Shown here: in pieces, positions 56,604-63,340 of the stretch
Layout of the letters: each line of letters opens with the position of its first letter
Numbering within the stretch: the first letter of the stretch is position 1
Source of the DNA: Prochlorococcus sp. AG-409-A19
GTDB taxonomy: Bacteria > Cyanobacteriota > Cyanobacteriia > PCC-6307 > Cyanobiaceae
Direction of reading: 5' to 3'
Assembly: GCA_003216155.1 (NCBI GenBank)
Contig: QCJH01000005.1
Coordinates: 22,607 to 86,606, forward strand
DNA length: 64,000 bases
Program-made: the position numbers and the translations under genes
The notes under the pieces: generated by a model
Databases searched by the model: none
Seen by the model: the letters and a program-made list of their open reading frames with translations, nothing else
What the model was told of the DNA's origin: nothing

Positions 56604-56711
56604 CTAAAACTTGAAGCTTTCTAGTAACTTATCCTCTGGTTCCCTTAGCTTGTTAAATTCAGTTTTTATTTGCGATTCTTCTTCCTTGTTAACAAACCAA
56701 AATGATATCAA
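56604..56711 (-). CDS. Doubtful short ORF or gene remnant (35 codons from TTG)
   Basis: The minus strand frame from TTG 56711 to TAG 56604 reads MISFWFVNKEEE and ends LLESFKF. The frame is open further upstream for about 14 more codons (LIRFSYQQT) without ATG, GTG or TTG. It looks protein-like but lacks a good start, so it may be a decayed gene. Confidence 0.25.
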   Translation of the reverse strand: MISFWFVNKEEESQIKTEFNKLREPEDKLLESFKF

Positions 56712-56826
56712 TGTTTGTTGATAAGAAAACCTAATAAGTGTAAACCATACTGTCTAATTCTTTAAATATGCAAATCTAGAGCTATTAAAGTCTTTTGGTC
56801 ATTCTCTTGGCTAAGAAAAATATATT

Positions 56827-56858
56827 CATCTTGTCATCTTGTCATCTTGTCATCTTGG
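56827..56858 (+). repeat. Four tandem copies of CATCTTGT
   Basis: Four head-to-tail 8-base units, the last ending in G instead of T. They lie 58 bases upstream of the ATG of the 75-residue gene, in its likely leader or promoter. Confidence 0.9.
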
Positions 56859-56916
56859 TAAGATTTTTCTTAATAGGCGCTTTTTCAACGAAAATAAAAT
56901 AAATACTTTTCAAATC

Positions 56917-57144
56917 ATGACTCAGTCCTCTCCAAGCAAGTCTGATCCAATCTTGACCTTCGAGGGCAAGCGATATGCTTTAAATAAACTGCCTGATGAT
57001 TTGAAGGAATTGGTCCGTGGGATTCAAGTTGCTGATGCCCAGCTTCGTATGTATAGAGATACAGTCAATGTATTGAATGCTGGTAGGCAAAGCATAGCTT
57101 TTCAAATTAATGAAAAACTAAAAAATGTCACTCCACTTCCTTAG
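56917..57144 (+). CDS. DUF6447-like small protein (75 aa)
   Basis: ATG 56917 gives 75 residues; the in-frame sequence upstream runs through the CATCTTGT repeats and is rejected. The core ILTFEGKRYALNKLPDDLKE and QVADAQLRMYRDTVNVL with a final helix resembles small proteins of DUF6447 found in cyanobacteria and cyanophages. It is soluble and helical. Function unknown. Confidence 0.7.
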   Translation: MTQSSPSKSDPILTFEGKRYALNKLPDDLKELVRGIQVADAQLRMYRDTVNVLNAGRQSIAFQINEKLKNVTPLP

Positions 57145-57414
57145 TTTTTGTGTAAACTTTAGATTTATAAGATTACCTATATATTTTATTGGTTGAGTAA
57201 TCTTTCTGATGGCAATTAAGATCCAAGAGTGTTTCCATTTGTCTAGTTGAAGGCTTTTTATGCTTAAGGTTCTTTTCTTAGCGATATTCAAAGAAGCATG
57301 TTCAGCATATGGAGATAATCTTTTCGAAGAAGTTGGATTGGCCCCAATGTGCTTTGCTTCACCTCCTAAAAGAAAACATCTTAAAAGCTCATTAAAGTAA
57401 AGTCTGCCTCCCAA
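57118..57414 (-). CDS. Hypothetical basic protein (up to 98 aa)
   Basis: Starting at TTG 57414, the frame reads GGRLYFNELLRCFLLGGEAK and continues through SSKRLSPYAEHASLNIAKKR. The protein is strongly basic. Its 3' end overlaps the convergent 75-residue gene by 27 bases. Codon use looks real in the first 75 codons; the tail may be a stop-loss extension. Confidence 0.4.
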   Translation of the reverse strand: MGGRLYFNELLRCFLLGGEAKHIGANPTSSKRLSPYAEHASLNIAKKRTLSIKSLQLDKWKHSWILIAIRKITQPIKYIGNLINLKFTQKLRKWSDIF

Positions 57415-57460
57415 AAGGTAAAGATAAAAGCTATTTTGGAAGAGATAGATTTTGTTTCTG

Positions 57461-57589
57461 ATGTTTCAAGAGCTTGAATTCCTTTTGGTCTCAATACTAC
57501 TCATGATGTCTTTGAATTCAAGGGAGGAAAAGATTAAAAGGATTGGGCTCGGATTGACTTTGGTTGGGTTTATAATGGCACTCCTATAG
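57461..57589 (+). CDS. Candidate 42-residue membrane microprotein
   Basis: ATG 57461 to TAG 57589 encodes MFQELEFLLVSILLMMSL, a charged turn NSREEKIKRIG, and a second hydrophobic stretch LGLTLVGFIMALL. This is a helical hairpin layout. No recognised family and no clear ribosome binding site. Confidence 0.45.
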   Translation: MFQELEFLLVSILLMMSLNSREEKIKRIGLGLTLVGFIMALL

Positions 57590-57744
57590 TTAATACAAGA
57601 ATTATTACTTTCTTTGAACATATATATAAACCCTAAGTTGTATATATTCCATTCTTAAATATTTTTCAATACAATTAATCTCAGGGCTATGAAAGCTTTA
57701 GAACAAGTAATATAGATATATCTCAGGATATTAAAAGAGTTTAT

Positions 57745-57858
57745 TTAGAAAACTTTCTTTGCCGATGCGGTTGAAACTTCTTTTAGAAGTTCACGAAGTC
57801 CTATGATTGCAAGAGCTGTGGTTATGGTGCCAATTGCGAGGGGAAGAGCTTGGTCCAT
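57745..57858 (-). CDS. Candidate 37-residue single-span microprotein
   Basis: ATG 57858 to TAA 57745 encodes MDQALPLAIGTITTALAIIG followed by a charged tail LRELLKEVSTASAKKVF. One membrane helix with a cytoplasmic amphipathic tail is the likely form. Resembles many unnamed short genes of picocyanobacteria. Confidence 0.5.
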   Translation of the reverse strand: MDQALPLAIGTITTALAIIGLRELLKEVSTASAKKVF

Positions 57859-57950
57859 TTGCTTTAAAGTCAATCTATCTATTTATTAGCAAACTCTTTG
57901 GCTAAAAACCATGGAAATATTTCCCTAATTTTTTCGAGCAAAAGACCTAC

Positions 57951-58055
57951 ATGCCTTTGCTAATTGGGAAAGGTGAAGTTTGGGTACGATTTTCGACCAA
58001 GGCTAAGCTTTCAGGGTTTAATGTAGCTCTTGATACAAAAAGGGGGCAGGTGTGA
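57951..58055 (+). CDS. Candidate 34-residue ORF coupled to the next gene
   Basis: ATG 57951 to TGA 58055 encodes MPLLIGKGEVWVRFSTKAKL and ends DTKRGQV. The stop overlaps the GTG start of the following 63-residue ORF by four bases (GTGA), a translational-coupling arrangement that supports both. Confidence 0.45.
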   Translation: MPLLIGKGEVWVRFSTKAKLSGFNVALDTKRGQV

Positions 58056-58243
58056 ATCCTCAAAAAGTCAATTCTCAAAAGCACAACTCTGTATCCAAGC
58101 AACGTAAAACTACTCTCAAATGGAGTAGTGATGGAGAGCTTTCATCTGTTGATATGGCTAGAATTCTTGATCGCCTTTCAAACCCTGAATTGACTGAATG
58201 CGATTTGACATGTCAATTAGATTCAACTGATGCGTCTAATTAG
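58052..58243 (+). CDS. Small hypothetical protein (63 aa)
   Basis: Starting at GTG 58052, the 63-residue protein has a basic, Asn/Gln/Ser-rich first half and an acidic second half (SVDMARILDRLSNPELTECD). It shares a GTGA overlap with the preceding ORF. No family recognised. Confidence 0.5.
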   Translation: MNPQKVNSQKHNSVSKQRKTTLKWSSDGELSSVDMARILDRLSNPELTECDLTCQLDSTDASN

Positions 58244-58266
58244 ATCTTGTATAGAGAAGAAAATAA

Positions 58267-58446
58267 CTACTTTCCTGAACGGATAATAGGAGTGGCTGAA
58301 CAATCTGGATAAAAATGGCCTGACAATGGCCATAGTTGTCGACTGTAATCTGCTTCTATAATTTCTGAATAATTATCAGATTTATGAAATGAAGTTTTTT
58401 TGGATGTGTTAGAAACGCTTATCCATTTGCTTAGGATTTCAAGCAT
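58267..58446 (-). CDS. Candidate 59-residue microprotein
   Basis: ATG 58446 to TAG 58267 encodes MLEILSKWISVSNTSKK, then SEIIEADYSRQLWPLSGHFY and ends PIIRSGK. It is soluble, with Trp/Tyr/His-rich middle. The composition and codon use look genuine, and nothing competes on the plus strand. No family recognised. Confidence 0.5.
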   Translation of the reverse strand: MLEILSKWISVSNTSKKTSFHKSDNYSEIIEADYSRQLWPLSGHFYPDCSATPIIRSGK

Positions 58447-58667
58447 TGAGGTTAATAAGCTGATTGAGTGAATGAAAACGTAAAAAGCTGCATTCGACGA
58501 TGGTAATGAATACTCATTGCACTACTAGTGGCATGCGGAAAATTTTTAGGCCTATTAGTAGCGTTTTTTGATATGGGTTGTTTTCGGATTTGGTTTTCAG
58601 CTGTTTAGCGAAAAGATGTTTTATTGGGTTAAATGACGGGATTTTGTGTTGAAGCCTTGGACTTCTT

Positions 58668-58844
58668 TTAACAGCCATGTAGGCTTGTGTTTTTTTCTTT
58701 TTTCCATGCCAGGTCTAGCAATGCTTCTAAAGCTGCTTGTTTCCTTGGCAGTTGACAGGTAGTTGGAAGAGGTTGTTGAATTTTGTTGTATGGCATTGTT
58801 AGCTTTTGAGTCTTTTTACCCTTAGCAAGGATTCCTAAATTCAT
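58668..58844 (-). CDS. Candidate 58-residue basic microprotein
   Basis: ATG 58844 to TAA 58668 encodes MNLGILAKGKKTQKLTMPYN, a polar Gln/Pro linker, and a helix KQAALEALLDLAWKKEKN, ending HGC. A second ATG at residue 17 is possible. It is followed by 220 bases without a gene. Real-looking but unnamed. Confidence 0.45.
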   Translation of the reverse strand: MNLGILAKGKKTQKLTMPYNKIQQPLPTTCQLPRKQAALEALLDLAWKKEKNTSLHGC

Positions 58845-58917
58845 CTATTAAGTAGATTTTCTTTGAAGTGAAGTTTTGGTAATTTATTGGGAGTATGACC
58901 ATTTGTGTTTTCTCGTA

Positions 58918-59757
58918 TTAATACGGGCCAAAATGTAACGCGCATTGTGCACCGCGATACGCACCTAGGCTTATGGATTGTTCGTTAGTCCAGTTAGCAG
59001 ATAGACCTACGGTTACTCCAGCAGCAAAACAATCCCCACATCCATAACTATCAATTACAGGAGAATCTAGTTTAAATGCTTTGTATCTACCTCCTGGGTT
59101 TGCATATCCGCCTAGTTCACCTTCGGTAGAGATTTGAATTACAGGCGGAAGCGTTAGAGATCCAAAAGGTATTTGTTCACTTGGGTCAAGCCCACTACCA
59201 ATAAGTGCGTCTAGTCTTATACCTGATTTTTGCAGTATTTCAAGTTTTAATCTTGGCGTGGCTGCAATGAAAGGAGCTTTTCTACAATTAATTAGGGCTT
59301 TGGCATCTGTTGCAGTTATAAAAATGCCATCATATTCATTTAACTCATTCCAAGGGAGAGGGTCCTCTGCACTTGGTGCAAGCCTCTCACCTATAACCGT
59401 AATACCTCTTTCTCCTTCAGGCGTTATAAAACTAAAAGCACGTCTTGTCGGTTGATCCCTCCAGGCAACACTGATATTTAAACCAAGTTCTTTAAGCCGT
59501 TTGAAACAACTTTTTCCATAATCATCTTTCCCTAAGGCGGTTATAAATCGCACTGGCTTCTTAAGAATCTTGGCTAATTCAATAGCAACTACTGCACCTC
59601 CTCCAGCAGGTTCTTTTAAGTATTCTTTCGCATGACAAATTATTCCTGGTCGTGGCATTCTATCTACTTCTAAGAATGTAACTAACTCCACGTGTCCTAC
59701 AACTGCAAGATTTAAGTCTGGGGTTTTAGGTAGTTGATGGGGTTCCCAGAGTTTCAT
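58918..59757 (-). CDS. PfkB-family carbohydrate kinase
   Basis: The 279-residue ribokinase-like protein has the N-terminal VVGHVELVTFLEVD, the glycine-rich PAGGGAVVAIELAKI, ALGKDDYGKSCFKRLKELG, and the C-terminal signature DSYGCGDCFAAGVTVGL. The normal anion-hole motif is GAGD; here the second residue is Cys (GCGD), with the catalytic Asp kept. The phosphorylated sugar or nucleoside cannot be told from sequence. It stands alone amid small ORFs. Confidence 0.82.
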   Translation of the reverse strand: MKLWEPHQLPKTPDLNLAVVGHVELVTFLEVDRMPRPGIICHAKEYLKEPAGGGAVVAIELAKILKKPVRFITALGKDDYGKSCFKRLKELGLNISVAWRDQPTRRAFSFITPEGERGITVIGERLAPSAEDPLPWNELNEYDGIFITATDAKALINCRKAPFIAATPRLKLEILQKSGIRLDALIGSGLDPSEQIPFGSLTLPPVIQISTEGELGGYANPGGRYKAFKLDSPVIDSYGCGDCFAAGVTVGLSANWTNEQSISLGAYRGAQCALHFGPY

Positions 59758-59818
59758 GATTGTTATAGTGGAAACTTTGATTAGGACTTAATTATGTAGA
59801 CATTAGGCACTGAAGAAC

Positions 59819-59974
59819 CTACATATTTCTCCTTGATTTATTGTGATACCATCTTGGTTTTTTTGTTAGTTTCTTTCGATGTTTCCTTTGATTCCAAACT
59901 TCTACTTTATTTATCCTAAAGCCTAATAATGAGATTAATACAAGTGTTAAGAATAGCAATATGTAGAAGAGCAT
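59819..59974 (-). CDS. Single-span basic microprotein (51 aa)
   Basis: ATG 59974, preceded by AGGAG with two bases between, to TAG 59819 encodes a membrane helix MLFYILLFLTLVLISLLGF and a very basic tail with NQRKHRKKLTKKPRW. The good Shine-Dalgarno, although close, and protein-like content make this one of the better supported tiny genes. A membrane-anchored nucleic-acid or lipid-binding tail is possible but unproved. Confidence 0.6.
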   Translation of the reverse strand: MLFYILLFLTLVLISLLGFRINKVEVWNQRKHRKKLTKKPRWYHNKSRRNM

Positions 59975-60315
59975 ATCTCCTGGAATGATAAAGATTGAGA
60001 TGATCTAATTTTGGATCTTTAATTAGCAATTGCACAATGATCTTAACATCCGTTAGAACTTTTATTTTTAATATGTCAGCAATTCATATCCAATATCTTA
60101 GTTCATTCGAATGTTTTTATAATCCCTACCTTGGATCATCAACAAATGCTTTAGTATATAGATGTTAGAGGTCAATCAGACTTTGGGAATTCTTAGCTAC
60201 TCCTTATAAGAGGAAGCCTACTTCCCAATCCCTCTTTGCTGGGGGATTTGATTGCTACTAGCTGCAAAGAATCTTTTTGATTTGATTACTACCAGAACTT
60301 CACTTGGGCAGGTTG
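59975..60315. other. Intergenic region upstream of the NdhF-like gene
   Basis: About 340 bases without a convincing ORF. A weak inverted pair AATCCC...GGGATT lies at about 60220-60250. Promoters of the 51-residue gene and the NdhF-like gene presumably lie here. Confidence 0.4.
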
Positions 60316-61185
60316 ATGGACGAATCAATGGCAATTGCATGGATCATCCCTTTGCTGCCTTTTATTGGAGCAACGACATTAGGCATTTTTCTGCTTGTTT
60401 TTAGTAGAACGATGAACAGGTTGAGTAAGCCTGTTGCATTCCTTTCTATAAGTTGCTTGGGAGCTTCTTTAGTTATCAGTTACTTACTCTCACCTACTCA
60501 TTTTGCAGGCAATTTATCAAAAATATTTTCTATTGATCTATCAATAAATAATCAAGCAACTGGTATTCAAATAGGGCTTCTTTTTGATTCTCTATCAGGT
60601 GTGTTTATACCTGGCTCTTCTTTACTTCTGATTGGGCTAATGCTAATTTCTCATAAAGTCATGTATAGAAAGGAAGGTTATGTAAGATTTTTTATTCTGC
60701 TTGGTTTTTTTAGCGGGTCTATACTTGTATTGGTAAGTAGCCTTAATTATTTAGAGATATCTGTTGCATGGCTTATATTAGGCTTGATTCTCTACTATGT
60801 TAGAACTTACTTTGTCGACTCATTAGATATCATCCAACTTGTTATTGATTCTTTTAGCAGTCTTGCATTTTTTGCTGGAGTTATTTTATTGTTCCTTTTA
60901 ACCGGAAGCTTTGGTTTTGATGAAGTTGGAACTTTGATTTTACAGTCGAATATTCAAGGGGATTTATCTGACTCAAACCTGACCCTTCTTTGTCTACTTT
61001 TATTTATAGGCACAATTACAAGGCCAGGAGCGATATTGATTCGTATGTTAGGTTCAGATCTAGGTAATCTAATTAGTAATCCATCAGAAATACTCTATTT
61101 TCTAAATTTTTCTGCCGCTAGTTCGCTTATTCTTCTAAGGTTAAAACCTGTTTTTGAGATAGGCTATCAAGCCTTTTCCAAGTAA
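60316..61185 (+). CDS. Shortened NdhF-like (NADH dehydrogenase subunit 5) membrane protein
   Basis: The protein, 289 residues from ATG 60316 (TTG 60304 and ATG 60328 are alternatives), begins MDESMAIAWIIPLLPFIGA like NdhF. It shares the segment LLFDSLSGVFIPGSS and then GYVRFFILLGFFSGSILVL, but is less than half the length of a normal NdhF (over 600 residues) and lacks the conserved proton-channel lysine/histidine helices that follow. About seven to eight hydrophobic segments are visible. The open frame argues for a retained function, not simple decay. The role is unknown. Confidence 0.65.
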   Translation: MDESMAIAWIIPLLPFIGATTLGIFLLVFSRTMNRLSKPVAFLSISCLGASLVISYLLSPTHFAGNLSKIFSIDLSINNQATGIQIGLLFDSLSGVFIPGSSLLLIGLMLISHKVMYRKEGYVRFFILLGFFSGSILVLVSSLNYLEISVAWLILGLILYYVRTYFVDSLDIIQLVIDSFSSLAFFAGVILLFLLTGSFGFDEVGTLILQSNIQGDLSDSNLTLLCLLLFIGTITRPGAILIRMLGSDLGNLISNPSEILYFLNFSAASSLILLRLKPVFEIGYQAFSK

Positions 61186-61254
61186 CATGAAACCTGATTG
61201 CTTGACTTAGACTTTTAATATTTTATATACCTTTTCAATGAATTTCTATACTTA

Positions 61255-61485
61255 TTATCTAGATGTGTCTGATGAACTATTGAATATATTTCTTTCTGCT
61301 AAAACTATTAGTAACCAAGCACTGCCACATGAAATTGATTGAATCCATTCATGGTTTAAAAGATCTACAAGAGCAAGAGTGCTTGCTGATATGGCAATGG
61401 CTCTTAGCACAAATCTTGATGATCCCATAGGTCTTTTGGTTGAAAAATGGGCTTTTAAGGGATTGACTCGCTGGTCTGAGCTCAA
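61255..61485 (-). CDS. Small hypothetical membrane protein (76 aa)
   Basis: From TTG 61485 the frame reads SSDQRVNPLKAHFSTKRP; an internal ATG at 61428 (MGSSRFVLRAIAI) gives 57 residues. Hydrophobic stretches FVLRAIAISASTLALVDLL and SCGSAWLLIVLAE suggest two spans. It lies convergent with the NdhF-like gene. No family recognised. Confidence 0.5.
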   Translation of the reverse strand: MSSDQRVNPLKAHFSTKRPMGSSRFVLRAIAISASTLALVDLLNHEWIQSISCGSAWLLIVLAERNIFNSSSDTSR

Positions 61486-61584
61486 TCTTACTTCTTCTAA
61501 ACCTGAAGACTTAAGACTTCTCTGGTGTATTACTGGCTAATAGGCTGTACTTGTTGCTATGAGTTAGTTATAGCTTTCTATTCA

Positions 61585-61782
61585 ATGGCTGAAAACAAGT
61601 CTGAAGATGCCCTCCTCCAAAATGCTGGCGAGGAGGAGCCTGTAAAGTGGGATTACACTAGCAGCCGTCAAACTTTAATCACCGGAGCTGTTGGGCTTGG
61701 GCTTAACCTTCTGGTTATTGTCTTGGTGATTCTTTATCGAACTGTTCCTGCTGTCCATGATTTCATTGGCGGCAAGACATAA
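61585..61782 (+). CDS. Conserved single-span membrane protein (65 aa)
   Basis: ATG 61585 gives an acidic N-terminus (MAENKSEDALLQNAGEEEPVKW) and one helix (LITGAVGLGLNLLVIVLVILY), ending VPAVHDFIGGKT. The upstream in-frame extension is rich in Cys/Tyr and unlikely. Such acidic-head single-span proteins are common in cyanobacterial thylakoids. It ends 3 bases from the convergent glycosyltransferase stop. Confidence 0.72.
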   Translation: MAENKSEDALLQNAGEEEPVKWDYTSSRQTLITGAVGLGLNLLVIVLVILYRTVPAVHDFIGGKT

Positions 61783-61785
61783 CCA

Positions 61786-62988
61786 TTATTTTTTAAGAGA
61801 TCTACCTTTCCATGTCCAGCCTCTCCCTGTAATTGTTTTCCAGGTTGAGAGAGGACCAATTATTCCTATTAATAATCCACCAATGCCCATTAACCACCAG
61901 TAGTTTAATGGTTGTTTGAATCTTTCAAATATCCATAAGCGGAGGAAATATTGGAGAAAAATACTTGTGATTGAAAATACTAGTATGAAAAGAAATAAGA
62001 TGCTTCCAGTGTTAACAACACTAGGATATATCAAACAGAATGATAGAAATAGCCAGGGAGTAGAAAATAGCCAGACAACTATCAATGATGCTCCTAATGA
62101 TTTTATGATATTTCTATCAAGACCTATGAACCAATTTTTACTCCAACCTTCTATTAGGGCAGTTATGTTGGAGTACATTCTTAATTGAATAGCATCCAGA
62201 CCAAGTAAAAATATAAGTTTGAACCCTGAAGTTTTAATCTTTTTTGCAAGTGCAAGATCTTCTACAACTTCTCCTGCTAGAGCTTTGTGACCTCCTATTG
62301 ATTTGTATGCAGATTTGCGGAATAACATAAATGGACCTGCAGCAAATGCAGTTTCTTTTTTGGGGTCATTGGTATCTAATATTGGAAATCCAAGTATAAG
62401 AAGACTTGCCATAATTGGCTGAACCATCCATTCTGACAGGCATCCACAATTAATTCTGGGTGCAAGGCTAAGTAGATCAGCCTTTTCTTCAAAGGCTTGT
62501 TCTAAAGATCTTTTGAGGGTCCTTTTTTCCAGTCGAACATCGGCATCAATGAATAATACCCAGGGTGTCTTTACTTTTTCCATTGCTTTTGAACAGGCCC
62601 AGTTTTTTCCTACCCAGCGTTCTTTCTTAGGTCTTGGACCAGCACTTAGAACCTTGATTTGAGAGTTATTTTTATGTACTTTTTCTGAAATATCTAAAGC
62701 AATTTTCACTGTTTCATCGGTTGAACAGTCATCTATTATTATAATATCCCATTCTTTGCAAGGATCTTCATTTTCAAGAATGCTTTTAAGACAAGCCTCT
62801 ATATTAGAAGCTTCATTGTATGTTGGTATTATCACAGTTAGTTGCTTCTCTAAAGGGTAGTTGATCTCTTTTAGGCCTTTCCTTAGGCAAGGTGCATGAT
62901 TAATTGTTTTAACTAGTTTTAAAATTAGTATTAATAATCCAGTAGTAGAACCTGTTGTAAGAAATATAGCTATGAACATAATAATCAA
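61786..62988 (-). CDS. Family 2 glycosyltransferase, membrane-anchored
   Basis: The 400-residue protein has an N-terminal helix, a GT2 domain with IIPTYNEASNIEACL, IIIIDDCSTDET, LFIDADVRLEKR (DxD-type) and the acceptor motif VVEDLALAKKI, and a C-terminal region of three or four helices. This layout matches the hopanoid/carotenoid-associated glycosyltransferase group (CrtQ-like). Donor and acceptor are unknown. Confidence 0.82.
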   Translation of the reverse strand: MIIMFIAIFLTTGSTTGLLILILKLVKTINHAPCLRKGLKEINYPLEKQLTVIIPTYNEASNIEACLKSILENEDPCKEWDIIIIDDCSTDETVKIALDISEKVHKNNSQIKVLSAGPRPKKERWVGKNWACSKAMEKVKTPWVLFIDADVRLEKRTLKRSLEQAFEEKADLLSLAPRINCGCLSEWMVQPIMASLLILGFPILDTNDPKKETAFAAGPFMLFRKSAYKSIGGHKALAGEVVEDLALAKKIKTSGFKLIFLLGLDAIQLRMYSNITALIEGWSKNWFIGLDRNIIKSLGASLIVVWLFSTPWLFLSFCLIYPSVVNTGSILFLFILVFSITSIFLQYFLRLWIFERFKQPLNYWWLMGIGGLLIGIIGPLSTWKTITGRGWTWKGRSLKK

Positions 62989-63094
62989 GTTTTTTCCTCC
63001 TTAGATGCAGAATGAAGAAATCGAATGCATTTGAGAATGATTTTTTACTAATCTAAGTGCTTTTGATTATAGAGATTTTGATTAGCGGTCAGCA

Positions 63095-63340
63095 TTACCA
63101 AAATGGATCGGAGGCAAAGCTAACTACGATTTTCTTTGATTTGCATTCAGGGATAGAACTTATGCATGCTCTTACCATTTTTCCATTTATCTCTATTTCA
63201 CACGCACCGCAACTTCCTCCAAGGCATCCAGTAGGGATTGTTACACCAGCATTATTTGCAGCTTTTATCCAGCTTTCCCCTGGTTCCTCTAATGATTTAC
63301 AACCATTTGGCCAATAGATTTCTATGCCTGAAATCTTCAT
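63095..63340 (-). CDS. 2Fe-2S ferredoxin-like protein
   Basis: The 81-residue protein has the cluster ligands in TGCLGGSCGACEIEINGKMVRAC (C39, C44, C47 and C59, approximate), the plant-type CxxxxCxxC...C spacing. It is shorter than photosynthetic ferredoxin PetF, with an unusual C-terminus SFASDPFW. The ATG overlaps the cobQ stop (ATGA), suggesting translational coupling to cobalamin synthesis. Confidence 0.88.
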   Translation of the reverse strand: MKISGIEIYWPNGCKSLEEPGESWIKAANNAGVTIPTGCLGGSCGACEIEINGKMVRACISSIPECKSKKIVVSFASDPFW

